Source of the DNA: Phytophthora colocasiae | Taxonomy: Eukaryota; Oomycota; Peronosporomycetes; Peronosporales; Peronosporaceae | Direction of reading: 5' to 3' | DNA: 64,000 bases | Assembly: GCA_018806915.1 (NCBI GenBank) | Contig: JAGKQI010000085.1 | Span: forward strand, 744,001 to 808,000 | Shown: piece by piece, positions 22,186-34,237 of the stretch | How the letters are laid out: each line of letters starts with the position of its first letter | Position numbering within the stretch: the stretch's first letter is position 1 | Notes under the pieces: model-generated | Told to the model about the DNA's origin: nothing | Database searches by the model: none | The model's input: the letters and a program-made list of their open reading frames with translations, nothing else | Translations under genes and position numbers: made by a program

Positions 22186-22569
22186 AGCTCAGGTGTCCAC
22201 TAAGGTGCCCACAGGAAGGCTGCATTTTCGAGAAGCCAAATAGTTGTGCATTTGTGACGTAAGCCCCTGGCCTCAGTGTAGCTTCCTATCCCTTAACGTT
22301 TCAATATCACTTCACGTAATCACGTTTCTTCTCTTCATCTCATTGTTCATAACCTCGTATCCTTCAGCACTTAATTCTTCACAAATTCACTTCCACATTC
22401 ACATTCACACAATCGTTTTTAAATAAGCAGTAACATGATCGATCACATATCGAAACACACGAATTTCAGAAACAAGACTCTGAAAAACATGCACTCAGAT
22501 TATCATTCTCTGAAAGTCAATGTCTGAAATCCTTCAGATATCAGACTTCCAGATGTGTTTTCAGAGTCA
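22186..22569. other. Convergent spacer of B
   Basis: 384 bases between the aORF stop and pol stop, AT-rich, essentially identical to 40324-40707 in C. It has many CTCTGAAA/TTTCAGAG words near 22480-22570. No ORF of note. It probably holds the 3' ends of both transcripts. Confidence 0.6.
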
Positions 22570-24587
22570 TTAGACTCTGGGGTGATCGTCTCCAGCCTGC
22601 ATCGCCTGAAAACGGGCTCGTGCTCGTGCACTCTGGTTGAATTCGTAAAGTAATGCTCCACAGTTCAACCTCGATAATGGTAACCACTCAGTTTCATCGT
22701 AACCTTTCCACTTAATCAGATATTCGCGCAGGCGTCTGGACGTCCTGGTACGCTTGTTCCAGCGGGTATCCAGAATCTTCTCCACTTCATACTCGTCGTT
22801 TTCAGTATCAGGTTCCCAACTATCTTCTGGTAACAGGGCGGCGTCAAAATCATCATCTTCTGGAATCTGGAGTTCCACCGTGGGTCGTCTGGGGAACAGA
22901 GCCCTTGGCTTCAGACGGCTCACGTGCACCCAGGGGTTTACGCGATAGCCGGTATCTTCAACCTTGAGTCGCACTCTGAAATCGTCCAGCATCTCCTCGA
23001 TCCTAAAGGGTCCGTGCCACATGTGTGCTAGTTTTCTGCTCAATCCCGTTTGTACCTTAGGGATGTAGAGCCATACGGCGTCGCCTATAGCGAAACCTGA
23101 CTTCATACGTTCTGACAACTCGTTCCACTTTCTGGTTTGCTCTTCGGACCGATCACGTTTTGCCTTCTTCTGGAGATCTTCGGCGCACGCCAGAGCATAA
23201 CTATAGTCTCCTTGCATCTTCCTTCTCCATTCGTAAGCAGTTCGCTCTTGAGTCGTCGACGGCTTGGGTCCAAGCATTGCGGACACCGTACCGTGAGCAT
23301 CCAACCGTGCACCAAATAAAAAGGTGTCTCCAGACGAGTGGCGTCGAAAGATGTATTCAAAGCGAACATCAGACGTTCAGCATGATCATCCCAGTCACTT
23401 TGATCAGCTTCAGAGATATATGCCTTAATCGCGCGCACCACAGTTTGTACCGATCGCTCCTGCTGACTGTTGGCTTGAGGCCGGTATCCTAGAGTAGCTC
23501 GTTGTCTGCTACCCAAAAGCTCCCTGAAACACTTGAAAACCTCACTCATGAAACGAGGATCTTGATCATGACGAATCAGAGAGCTAGCTCCAAAGTTTCT
23601 GAAAACGCGTTCCTCATAGGCCTCTGCTACATCCTGAGCAGTGGTGACACTCATCGGCTTGCACATCACGTATCCTGAAAACATATCCTGGAACAGCAAG
23701 AGAAATGTGTTTCCACGTGCTGATTTCGGCATGTGGGTTACAAAATCCATAGACACCACTTCAAATGGCCGGCTGGGCTCAATATTTCCAGGGGACGGTC
23801 CAGGATTTGGGGGTCGCCCCTTGCCACTGGCACAGTCTACGCATTCCTTCACAAATCTCTCCACATCGGCATACATACCCAACCAGTAAAACTCCGAACT
23901 CAGCTTCTCAAAGGTTCTCCTGATTCCTTGATGTCCACCTTGGTAGTCTTCATGAGCATAGTATAACAGGTCTGGATACAAGTCTCTGGGAACCACCAGT
24001 CTGAGTTCGTCAACATTGTCCCGGGGCCGCTCTCGAGTAGCGCGACTCAGACGATAAAGTACATCTCTAGAATCTAGAACGAAGTCCTCAGCAACTCTGG
24101 CAAGCTTCCTGACTCGGGGTCGTGGTAAATCTCCCACGTCGCCCTTCAGAAACTTCATGAGTTCAACCAAGTACGGGTCCTGGCTCTGATGCGCCTTGAT
24201 CCGTCGCCAGCGTTCTGCCTGGAACTCCAAAGGCCCCAAAGGTTCTCGTTCGTCATCATCCTCAGGCAGATTAGCATCAAGCGGAGCTTGGGCACGGGTT
24301 ACAGCAATCAATACTCTGACCGATCGAGGTAGGGGTGCGGATTCCGGATCAAAAACATTCTCAGACTCTGGTGATGCATTATGATTTTCAGAGTCTGGTA
24401 TCTTTGACTCTTGAACTTCCATGTTCAGGACTGAACGAGGCTTCATCAGTTTCTCATGAACTTTGGATACCAGTTGCAGGTGCATAAGTTCATCCTCGTC
24501 TTGCACCTGCCAAGCTTCCCCAAGGGTCAAAGTCTTCAAGGTCAGGTAATCCGCCGCTTGGTTGAACTCGCGCTTCACATGCACCAA
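22570..24587 (-). pseudogene. pol: Integrase and chromodomain of B pol
   Basis: Minus strand. Starts in the tail of the second RNase H (VHVKREFNQAADYL), then a spacer and the integrase zinc finger (HEDYQGGHQGIRRTF, CVDCASGKG). Catalytic Asp in VSMDFVTHMP, second Asp in RHDQDPRFMS, Glu in ANSQQERSVQTV. The frame breaks at about 23297 by loss of one C in HGWDAHG (C has it). The other frame goes on through HMWHGPFRIEEM and the chromodomain (YEVEKILDTRW, YLIKWKGYDETEWLP) to 22570. An in-frame TAG at about 24596 separates it from RNase H; C has the same stop. Confidence 0.88.
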
Positions 24588-24596
24588 CTTCAGAGT

Positions 24597-25564
24597 CTAA
24601 ACCTTGGTTTTAAGAGACTCAAATTCGGCCAACCTCCGTTGTAAGTTAGGCTGATTGCAGTTGATCAATCCCTGAGCCTGTTGTATCGCGATGCGCGAAT
24701 CTCCCACAACCACCAACTCCTGTATTCCATGGTCGAGTGCCATCTTCAGACCATAATTCAGGCCACAGTATTCCGAGTCATTCACCGTGACATCCGTCAG
24801 GGGAAACCCTCGGGCTTCCAGAACGCTCCACCCCGGGAGTTCCCAGAGTATACACCCACAGCTTCCCAGACGGGTAGACGTCTTTGCGGCACCATCAAAA
24901 CTCAGAACATAGCCCTGATAATCTGCTTCCAGCATTTCCACACTGATAGGAACTGGCGGCTTGACTCGCCCCTTGACTGGGATCAGATTTTCAGAGACTT
25001 CGTCCAGATGCTCCCTGGGGGTAATGCCCGCACCGAGTATAGCTGGGAGTCCATCTTCATCACGCTGAACCCGGCGGATCTCCAAGTTCCACTGCGACAA
25101 CTTCAGACCCCACTTGACGTTTCTGCCGTCGGTGGAACTCGATGTTAACAACCATTTCAGGACCGAGTATCTGGTGTAGACCACAATCACCGGACTTGAC
25201 TCCACCAGAGCTCTAAAGTTTTCCAAAACTCTGAGGATCGCAATCACCTCCTTCTCAGCGATATGATACCTGAGTTCGGCGTCGTTCAGGACACGACCCG
25301 TGAACCGGACCGGGTGTATTATTCCCTCATATTCTTGTCCCAAGACTGCTGAAGCAGCCCAAGGGTTCGCATGCGGAATGACAACAAACGGTCTGGTTCG
25401 GTCTGGATGTCTGAGTAGTGGAGTAGAGACTATCTTGCGTTTCAGAATCTCGAACGCCTCTTTCGCACGAGTCAGGTCTCGTCCAGCACGAATCTGCTCG
25501 TCCGTCAGCTCATAGAGGGTAGCAGCAATCACCGGTAAATCCTCAATAAACTTGTTGTAATAAT
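24597..25564 (-). pseudogene. pol: First and second RNase H of B pol
   Basis: Reads from the RT end (YYNKFIEDLPVIAATLYEL) at the inversion break. The first RNase H follows: catalytic DAS is replaced by HAN (VVIPHANPWAASAVLG), EKEVIAIL keeps Glu, and TRYSVLKWL replaces TDHxxLKWL. After a linker (GAGITPREHLDEVSE) comes a complete second RNase H (SFDGAAKTSTRLGSCGC, NDSEYCGLNYGL, VVGDSRIAIQQ). Loss of two Asp in the first domain, seen also in A1 and C, argues for a non-catalytic tether like the retroviral connection domain, with activity moved to the second copy. Confidence 0.85.
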
Positions 25565-27061
25565 GGGACGCGGCCGCACCCGTGCGATATCTGTGGAAGA
25601 TTGTGGATAAACCTTCGCCTGACTGTAAAGGGTACTTCAGAGTGTGCACAACTCTGAAGATCAACTACACTCTGTCTGGTCACCGGACTTTCCCCGACGA
25701 TGAGTGCCTAAGTTCTGGCGGAAAGTCTCTCAGAAGAACGTATCTCTGAGAGACCTCATCCCGTTACCGTCCAGCGCGACGATGGATGGTTCAAGGATTC
25801 ACAATATATACCCGCAGAGACCAAGTATCGCGCGCCGGACGTCGCGCACCCGCGCAACCCTCAAGATCTTCATACTCTGAAAACCAAGTGATATCAGAGT
25901 CTGAAAACCAGGATACCAGACTCTGAAACCACCGAAGATCCAAGACCATACTGAAACCAAGTGAACCCAAGTTCAAGTCACGCATTCAAGTGATTACTGA
26001 CCTGCACATCCCCCGTAATGACGTCTCTACCTGTCAACCCATCGAGATCGGCTGCACAGACTGCATACTGAGATCAAGTCAAGATATCTTATATATACAA
26101 GAGCCAAGTGTACCTGACATATGAAGACTGACTGCTCAAAGGACGCAAAAGATGACAAGAAGAAGAGAGATACCAGAAAGATATGATAGTTATGAGGAAG
26201 ATAAACGATAAACAGAGTTCAATTTGCTTGCTACTGCACAAGTCCGCTTGAGAGGTATTCAAGCCACTGCGTCATCACGTACGTCGTGTGATATCCACCA
26301 AATTCAATCCCCTTAGGTGGAGATCAGGTAACGTAGAGACCTGAAAAGACCCGCCTATTCCATATCCTAGTTGGGTCGTTTGTTTTGTCTCTAACGGTAG
26401 CCCATTTCATATTGCTCGTTTGGACAGGCTCTGGAAACTAGACAGTCGTTTTCAGAGTGCAAGGTAGACTGTTATATATAGCCGATTGTATTGGTTTATA
26501 TTTTCCCTCTATACTAGAGGGTGGTGCGCGAACGTAAAGGGATACCAGACAGACCAGGTGTCTGGTAGCAAGTCCCTAGTTGACCTGGAGTGTTAGCCCA
26601 CCGTTCAAGGGCCTAGAAAGAATAAGAACGGCTGTGTATATTTGTATATTTTCGAACGCTGTATATTGGTTGTTTATCTCTGAAAGTCAGGTATCTCGGT
26701 TCTGGATTTGTGATATTCAGACACCGATTTCAGACTTTCTCTGGTATATTAACCTCTTTTCGACCGCCGACTTCCTGGAAACCATCTTGGTTCCCAGAGA
26801 TTCCGACTCCCGAACGCTCCTGGAAGGATTTCCTGAATACCGACACCAGACTCCAAGGGAACTCCAACTTCTCCCCACACCACACTCTCAGACTCCGGCG
26901 AGGGTCATATTTCCGAAGACAACGAACCCACGAGGATACCGCAAGGTACCACACGCCAACCTATCGTTGTACGGCTCTGAAAACCCCTTTTCAGTAGTCG
27001 TATAACTAGGGTTCACTATACGCCCCTGCTCCGCGACCAAAGTTTCACCGACTTCGCGACA
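25565..27061 (+). repeat. 5' LTR of B, most of it, inverted with the segment
   Basis: Matches the reverse complement of 17209-18730 closely and ends TTCGCGACA at 27061. Its first part stayed behind at 34091-34169. Contains the same hairpins and CAGAGTCTG-type words as the left LTR. Confidence 0.9.
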
Positions 27062-27063
27062 AC

Positions 27064-27081
27064 TGGTGCGCGTGCCCGGAT
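27064..27081 (+). other. Primer-binding site of B
   Basis: TGGTGCGCGTGCCCGGAT two bases after the LTR end, the same primer tRNA as element A. Confidence 0.88.
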
Positions 27082-27154
27082 CTTTGGAATCGTGATATCA
27101 CCGGATTTTAGAGTTCAAGAAGAGAAAGTTTCCTGTCAAGCGTCTATATTCAAG

Positions 27155-30100
27155 ATGGCTACGCCAGGATCTACGAGAGGAGGACGCCGTGGTCGTGGTC
27201 GGAGTATTCCGGCACGTCAATCCAAGCGTCTACAAGGTCTGTCGCCTGAGGAGCAACCAGACTTGGATGCCATCCAGAAGGCGGCCCGCGAGAAGAGGAA
27301 AGCTGTGCGAGAGAAGAAGGCAGCTGAGAGTGTGAGCGTCCCAGAACCGGCGGTCGAAGACCAGCCTGCTAAAGAACCAGAAGCTCAGGAGACACCTGCT
27401 GTCTCTGGTGAACAAGGTTCTGAAGGCCTGTCAGAGGTCGAAGCTTCTGGTGACGAGAAGACCACTGCCCGTAAGGGTGGTGATGAGGCGTCTGAGGGAG
27501 GCGCCGATATGGTTGAGTCCCCGGAAGTGATCGATCTGTGTTCAGATTCGGCGACTTCCGGACAATCCGTGGATGAAGTGAAACCAGAACCCGGACTCTC
27601 TGAAGAACATGTTCTACAGTCCCAAAAGTCTGAAGACACACCAATGTCTGACGACGCGGCGATCAAGTCCGAAGAGTCTCTGAAGACACCGTCGGATGAG
27701 TCTGGGAGGGCTGATTCGCTTGACGGGGAACGAGCTCTGAGGTATGTGCGTCGTGAGTTCCGTCGTTGGAGAGATATGGACACAGGCAAGGTCGTCCCGC
27801 CAAGCATCGAGTATATGTGGCCGACGATGAAGCCTAGTGCTGATGCTTTCCAGAAAGCTGCTGCGGCGACCGGCGACTACATCAAGTGGCGATGCTCCTC
27901 CGTCTTCCCTGAGGATATGTGGATCTCAGAGTTTCACGTGAGACGTCATGGTTTTGGTCGAATCCAAGACCTTTCCTACGTAGAGATTCCGATGAGCACA
28001 TTGACAGCACCAGAGTGTGTGGCTGTTCTCCAGACAATGCTGTATGAGGCGGGCTTTGAATTCCAGAACCTGCTCCCGACGTGGTCCCAGACCCAGGCGT
28101 CAGCCGTCTTTGAGTCTCAAATACGCACTGTGGCGTCCGAACTTCAGAGTCGACTCGCAGTGGAACTGGTAGAGTGGGCCACAGTGACCGCCAGGTTACA
28201 AGTTAGCAGACTCCCAGAAGATATGAAACAAGAAGACATCACAAGTCAAGACAAAGCAGACCATATATTACCTGACAAGGACGCTGACCTACAAGGACGA
28301 CGGCTGATCATGCGACTCCGGGTGACCGGACTCCGAGTGACGCACAGTTCTGATGGTTCCAGCAGTGACGAGCCACCGTGGCCCAAGCGCTTGCAGCAGA
28401 GACCACCGCGCCCACAAGTCCCGTCAACACCGTCAGCTTTATCGACGCCGTCGCTGTCTTCACTGCCACAGTATGAGAGTCGCTCTGATAACACGCGACC
28501 GGAGTCTGAAACTCCAATGTCTGAAGGTCCCAGTACTTCTCAGACTCGGATGTCGGACGTGCCAATTCCCAGTGTCATTGGGACCTCGGATGATCAGTCG
28601 TCGGGATTCCAGACTTCGCGCGGAAGCTCTACAGACTCGTCCTTGATGTCCATGAGTCGAGGGGTGGCATCACACATGTCGCTATCCACAGGAGGTCTGG
28701 CGTTAATTGCTCAAGGTGTTGATGCGGGAGGAGCAATCTCTGAGGGCATGGGGATCCAAGTGACGCGAACGCTGTTACCAGTGAAACCAGAGATCGAAGA
28801 TGTTGACATGCCGGAAGAGAAACCAGGGGTGCCGGACGCGAAGCCGGGAAACCAGGTGTCTGTCGGAAGTTCTTCACGGGATTTCAGACAATTGACTCCG
28901 GAGATTCCGCCTGTATCTGTCTCCACCCGAAGCGAAAGTCACCAGAGCCACCGCAAAAGTGTGAAGAGTGAAGACCTTCCAAGACCACCGTCCCGACGCT
29001 TGAGTTCCATCGCGTCGAGTCGTACGAAGTCTGAAGCTCGAAGTTCTCAGAGATCAGGACCTGCCCAGATCGAGTTGAACGTCATGAGGCAACAGCAGGA
29101 GTGGCAAAGCCGGATGGAGCAAGCGCAGATGGAGTTCTTGGCCCGAGAACGCTTGGAGTCCATGGAACGCGATCGTCGTCGAGAGCAACGTGACTTGGAG
29201 GCAAGGCGCGAAATTCAGACGCTCACCGAGCGCTTGTTGAAGTCGTAAAACGCGAGGCTGGAGGCTGAGAGACGTGCCGACGATGCTGAAGAACGCAGAA
29301 GTCTGGTATCTGAAAACAAGCTCAGGAATCGCAGCGCGGCAGAGTTGGAAACTCTGAAAACGGAGCTCCAGAACTCTGAAAACCAACGTCTGGAATCAGA
29401 GTTTGTTGAACGCTGGCGACAGAGAGAGGCCGAGACCGAAACCAAACGTGCGCGTGCGACTGACGAAATGAAACGGGACTGGATTTCTCAAATGGAAGCC
29501 TTACAGCAGCAGATGAAAGTCATGGAAGCCGAGCGCGACAGGGAGAAAGAAAGTTCTCAGAACATGCAACGGTTCCAAGCCGGTCAATTGAGAAACCTTC
29601 GAGCGACATTATCCCAAGTTCAAGAGGCGCGAAGGGTCGGTCACCCTGATTCGGCAACTCAAACCAAGTATTACATACCGGCAATCCTGAAGTTGCAACT
29701 ATGTATCCAGTATCCGGGTCGGAAATCAGAAGTGAGGCAAGAAGGGTTGGGGTTGAACCCATGTCACATTCACCGGCTCTCAAGACGGAATCTCGAGAGG
29801 TTGCGACCTTCCAGCAAGGCACCCCTGCACGAAGCACGGGGACGAAGCGAGTGAAGGCCGAGAGGAATGGCGGCGCTACTACTGCTACGGCCACCCAGGT
29901 GACTCAAGCGACTTCGGTGACAGAGACCAAGGGTGATACTAGACGTGCGCCTACTCCGAGACGAGATCCGCCGCAGAAAACTGAAGCTAGACGGCCTAAT
30001 GGAGATTGAAGAGCGTCTCGCAGAGCGAAGCGTCATGATAGGGCGCCAGATTCTGGTGGAGACTCTGACGATTCAAGTTCAGACTCTGCGAGCTCGTCAT

Positions 30101-31401
30101 CGGAGAACTCGGAGCCAGGTGAAGCGGTGAATCTGACGGCAGCAACTCAAGCGCAAGCCGGAACCACACTTCTGACGCTAAGGCCGTTCATGAACTCGAA
30201 CAACCTTGGGGAATTCGACCCCAGAGCTACCCTCAGGGAACGTGTCCACTGGTGGGAGCGGTTTACGAATATGGCTTCTCAAGGAGGTTGGTCGACTAAG
30301 ACGCGCATCCAGGAACTTAAGTTGAAGCTCCCTGTGTCTGCGCGAGACTGGTTTAACCAGCTTCCCAAAAGTGTGTCCCGTGACTGGAAAGAGCTGTCTT
30401 CAGAGTTCAAGAAACGTTATTGCAAAGCTCGGTCATCGTATTCTGAGAGATACTTCACTATGGCTATGAAAGACTCTGAGACTCCGCTTGAATTTTTCTA
30501 CCGACTTAATTCTGCCGCTGGAAAAGCTGACATCGATTTCCGGAAGTCGTCCAAGCGTCTTGAGAAGCATGTACTGCGATTCATCACGAAGCTTAAGGAT
30601 GCACGCCTGAAAACGTCGCTGCAAGGTCAGAGATTTCGACGAATTTCAGACTTGGAATATGCGTTGCAGCAAGATGAAGATGTGTGGCGAACTGGTGACC
30701 AAGAGATGACTCCTGCCAAGTCTCGAGATTTCCGGGCTGATAATATTCCGCGAGGTCAGTTCAAGCCCAAGCGTGTGCATCGGACTTATGTCGCAAGAGA
30801 TATGGATTCTGAAGACTATGACTCTGAAAACTCTGAAAATCATAAGGAATCTCTGAAATCCAATCAGGATACCAGAGATCAGACGGGTGATTCCAGAACT
30901 CCAAGTGCGACTTCAGAGTCTACCCGTGATGAAAGTACTGCGCAGGCATCTTCGAACAATTCAAAGGCTCCACCAAGTGCAGATTGGACGCAGACTCTGA
31001 CGAATGAGGTATATCGAGTGATGGATAACATGGGATGGCGTCCGCCGCCCCAGTCCCCGTCTGGATCGTCAGGTCAAGGATTCCACCAGAGACGTCATGA
31101 GAATAGTGGCTACTGGAACAAGTTCTGTGAAAAATGTCAACGCTCAGGACACTCAGAGGAAGATTGCTGGAGAGACGTCACATGTGACCGATGTCAGGAA
31201 AAGGGACACCCGAGTCGAATGTGTCGGATGCCACCCTGTGAAGTATGTGGAAGAGTGCACCCTGGAAAACCCTGTGAAGATCTGAAAACTCTGGAAGCAC
31301 TCAAGCAACTCGCTCGACAAGGCGCACTCAAGGACATGCCGAACCACCTACGGGAGAAACTCCTGGGTGATGAGGCAGACTCTGGGAAGCCGTTAAACTA
31401 A
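27155..31401 (+). pseudogene. gag: Gag of B, broken
   Basis: Start ATG at 27155 (MATPGSTRGGRRGRGRS), a basic start then acidic Ser/Glu-rich. A shared middle domain follows (IEYMWPTMKPSADAF, FHVRRHGFGRIQDLSY, ECVAVLQTMLYEAGFEFQN), homologous to A1 Gag near 2880-3160. A coiled coil rich in Arg/Glu follows (RMEQAQMEFLARERLESME). Breaks: TAA at 29246-29248 (GAA in C), a frame change between about 29650 and 29700, and TGA at 30007-30009; the last two are shared with C. The capsid part (30150-30720; LRPFMNSNNLGEF, WKELSSEFKKRYCKA) and the knuckles (CEKCQRSGHSEEDC, CDRCQEKGHPSRMC, then CEVCGRVHPGKPC) are intact to 31401. Confidence 0.88.
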
Positions 31402-31437
31402 TATGCCCGTCGGATGGGGATCCGAAACGCGCCGGGC
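31392..31437 (+). promoter_or_regulatory. -1 programmed ribosomal frameshift signal of B
   Basis: GTTAAAC at 31392-31398 before stop TAA, 6-nt spacer, then GCCCG (31405-31409) with CGGGC (31433-31437), and TCGGAT (31410-31415) with ATCCGA (31420-31425) around GGGG. Compared with A1 the first two inner pairs change C-G to T-A and T-A to C-G on both sides. The -1 frame is open. Confidence 0.85.
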
Positions 31438-33179
31438 ATGGCGTTACTCCAGAGTTGTGTGTTCTAGTGTGTGTAGGACCAGAGCTGAGAAAGATTCAAG
31501 ATAACATTCAACAATGCATGACTACTTTTGCCCAAGAATCGACCATACCTTCTGGAAACTCAGGGAACGAGTTACCTGAGATCGCCGAAAACACCGACCA
31601 GACACCAGACGACTCAGTGTCGTTCAGGTTGACGGATGGCGAGTGTTATGGCTGGTGGGAAGACAACTATCCTGACCGTTCAGAGAGGGATGTGGTGATG
31701 GTGTATGGTGCTGTGAATGACCATCGAACCAAGATTCTTCTGGACACTGGTGCGACCATAAATATTCTGAGTTACGACTTTGCGCGTAAGCTCGGACTCA
31801 GACTCAAGTCGCACAAGCAGACCAAAGTGTCGGGGATGGGTGGTGTTCCAACATATATCGGTGCCAGCGCTGAGATCAAGTTGACACTTGGGCCAAGAGT
31901 GGTATATATTGTGGATGTTTGGGTCGCGAATATCGGTGAAGGAATTGACGTGCTTCTGGGAATGCGTTTTATGTTTGCCGCCGGAGTGAGAATTAGCGCT
32001 CGTGAAGGTCTGGTATCGTTACCAGACGAGGTAGTGGTGATGATGTGTAATTGGGAACCTGGTGATCACATTGGTCGTAACAGGTCGGTTAGACCATGTG
32101 AGGCTGTTCTTCTGAGTCCAGGCGAAGAATTTATTGTCCGATTCAACTATGGACCAACGAATCCCCAAAGGGAAGTCGTGTGGGCCGGACGCGGTGACCG
32201 CTGGGTTACCCAGCTGATCTATGCGGCTCGATCTTGGCCTGTGGCCGTTCGCGTGGTAAACATCTCTGATAAAAACACGTGGGTCAATGAACTCTCTGAT
32301 GTCGCGAGGATCGTGGAATATGGTTTCTTCCCAAGGCATGGACGTTTCGTGCGTCCAGGTTCCGCTGCTTATCGTGATTGGGAAGTTCTGATTCTGGAAA
32401 GCACCCCGTCACCAGAGACTAAGAAACGTATGAGGAGAGAGGCGGAGTTGGAGGCCTTGATGCCGCAACCCCCGTGTGTAGATCGCCCAGACTACCCATG
32501 GCCGACTGAAATACTGCAACGTCCAAGGTTTGATAATGCTCGAGTGCAGTTCGTGAAACCAGAGTCACCACCGACCATGAAACGAGTACGCTTCGCCCTG
32601 GATGCATTTACCCAGACGGAAGATGGCTGCCACGGCGAATCAACAGGAAGAGCGGACATCGGTACAGATACCAGAGAATTGGAAACATTCTCTGAAAGTA
32701 CCTCGCATACAGACCCTGGTGACACCTCCGTTGCTATCGACGACGACGTCCTTGACTCAAAGCCTGAGTGTCTCTTAGGTGACCCTCAGACTCCTGAGTT
32801 ACCCGCGGATGATTTCGACTTAATGGATGAATCTTGGGATATCCCCATTCAGGGGATGCCTGGAACGCCGATGGAAAAGTTACGAGTGGAATACGAGCGG
32901 TGTATGAACGTTTCGAGCGAAGAATTAGACCTGGAGCCAGGTGTGTATATGCGAGAAGGCACGGAACTCCTCGCCCAATTACGCGATCAATTGGTCATGC
33001 TACCAGAGCTGGAAGAGTTGACACCAGAGTGTGATATTGATAGCGCCGATGTTGGAGAACCGGGAAAGACGACCCCAGAAATGGAGAAGAGACTGCGTGA
33101 TATTCTGAAACGCCACAGGAAAATATTCCTGGGAGACGGTAATGCGGCACCCGCACCAGCAAGGGGGCGTGGTCTGTGA
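31398..33179 (+). pseudogene. pol: Protease and linker of B pol
   Basis: Entered in the -1 frame at 31398. Catalytic LLDTGATINILS near 31740; then VVYIVDVWVANIGEG, DVLLGMRFMFAAGV and the extra beta-rich part (NPQREVVWAGRGDRWV). Ends with the acidic linker (SSEELDLEPGVYMREG, GKTTPEMEKRLRDILKRH). The frame meets TGA at 33177 after APARG. RT continues in the +1 frame because a run of five G stands where four would keep the frame; C has the same extra G. Confidence 0.88.
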
Positions 33180-34090
33180 TCTGGATGTGGGAGATGCCAA
33201 GCCGGTAGCCCAACGTCCGAGATCTGTCGCTCCTCATCTCATACTGAAGGTGTACGAGCTTCTAAAGAAACTCCTGGAAACTGGTTTGATCGAGTACTCC
33301 AACTCGCCATGGGCATCTCCCATCGTGATCGTTCTAAAGAAGAATGGTGTTGACATACAAATGTGCATCGACTATCGCATTGTGAATGGCTTTATTCAGC
33401 TGTCGCGCTACCCCCTGCCTCTTATTGACGACCTCCTAATCGGTTTTGAGGCCGCTATGTGGTTCATGAGCCTGGATATGGCTAGCGGTTTCTGGGCGAT
33501 CAGGATGACGGAGCGTGCACGACTGATATCAGCTTTCGTTTGTCCGTTTGGACACTTTCAGAATGCCGTTCGGTCTGAAAAACGCCCCTCTGGTGTATCA
33601 AGCTATGTTGGATAATTGCCTGTGGGGCTTCGTGAGACTGTCACCAGAAGAAGAAGCTGAAGTTGATGCGGAGGTTCTGGAATTTCTGCAACTCCAGCCT
33701 CAGGACTCTGAAAAGCATCTTTCAGACTCTGAGAACCATACTCCGATTTCAGAGATGCCAACACTCACAAGTCAGATGACCGTCTTTCAGAGGAATATTC
33801 CCGTCCCCACATGCATGGGCCCAGTCCTGGGGAGGAGTTCATACATCGACGACATCGCACATGCAGCACCGACTTGGGACCAATTATGTGACGATTTGAA
33901 CGCCCTGCTTTTCAGACTTCGCTATTGGAACATTTCTGTGAGTTTGCCCAAGAGCGAGTTCGGGAAGTTGTCGATACCGTACCTATCCCACGAGATCAGT
34001 GCCGAGGGTCTGAGGGATCGTCAAAGGAGTTGAAGGACTGCCCTTTCCGTCTACGCTGAAGGGAGTTCAGAGTTTCATGGGAAGCCTCAA
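33142..34090 (+). pseudogene. pol: RT of B pol, frameshifted and cut by the inversion
   Basis: Reads VVCDLDVGDAKPVAQRPRS, WASPIVIVLKKNGVDIQMC, LDMASGFWAIRM. It breaks at about 33562, where 8 bases present in C are lost (HFQ then MPFGLKNAPLVYQ in another frame). The active site YIDD (SSYIDDIAHA) lies near 33845. A second loss of 11 bases at about 34013 gives a premature end, and GVQSFMGSLN is the last recognisable RT motif before the inversion edge. Confidence 0.88.
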
Positions 34091-34169
34091 TTATAACCCA
34101 TAGTATAACCAATCACATCGTAACGTAATATCCACCTGTCGCTCGAAAATCGGAATTAACATCATGCCA
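34091..34169 (-). repeat. Tip of the B 5' LTR left at the insertion edge
   Basis: 79 bases matching 18740-18819 (TTATAACCCATAG to AACATCATG), ending ATCATGCCA with one change from ATCATGTCA. Marks the original right end of B, next to the A2 leader. Confidence 0.88.
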
Positions 34170-34237
34170 TTTTTATATTTTGTTTTGATTAGTTTCAGGG
34201 GTTCTGAGTGCTAACTAACTTTCTGATCGTAGTTGTG

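Larger units (their letters stand above)
25565..34090. other. 8.5-kb inverted segment inside B
   Basis: Left edge joins YYNKF of RT (minus) to LTR interior GGGACGCGGCCGC (plus). Right edge joins RT SLN (plus) to LTR TTATAACCCATAG (minus). Each half-site completes the other after inversion. 14 bp of LTR (present at 18731-18750 in the left copy) were lost. A few bases (TTA) are shared at the breaks. Confidence 0.88.
17209..34169 (-). mobile_element. Element B: Ty3/Gypsy element inserted in A2, with internal inversion
   Basis: Left end TGTCGCGAAG (17209), right end ATCATGCCA (34169). The flanks are A2 leader on both sides, with TTTT repeated, a 4-bp target duplication. From the left it reads in minus orientation: 3' LTR, antisense gene (plus strand), integrase, second and first RNase H. 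At 25565 orientation flips: 5' LTR, gag, protease and RT read on the plus strand to 34090, and a 79-bp LTR tip in minus orientation follows. Turning 25565-34090 around rejoins RT at SLN/YYNKF and restores the 5' LTR apart from 14 missing bases. So B is one element with one inversion. Several frames are broken. Confidence 0.9.

Noticed and set aside
33160..33180. Second programmed frameshift at the five-G run between protease and RT of B and C
   Set aside because: It would need a +1 shift and has no recognised signal, and A1 has the linker in a normal frame; a shared single-base insertion is likelier.
17209..34169. Two head-to-head B-family elements
   Set aside because: The RT halves and the LTR halves complement each other exactly at the two breaks, so one element with an inversion is simpler.
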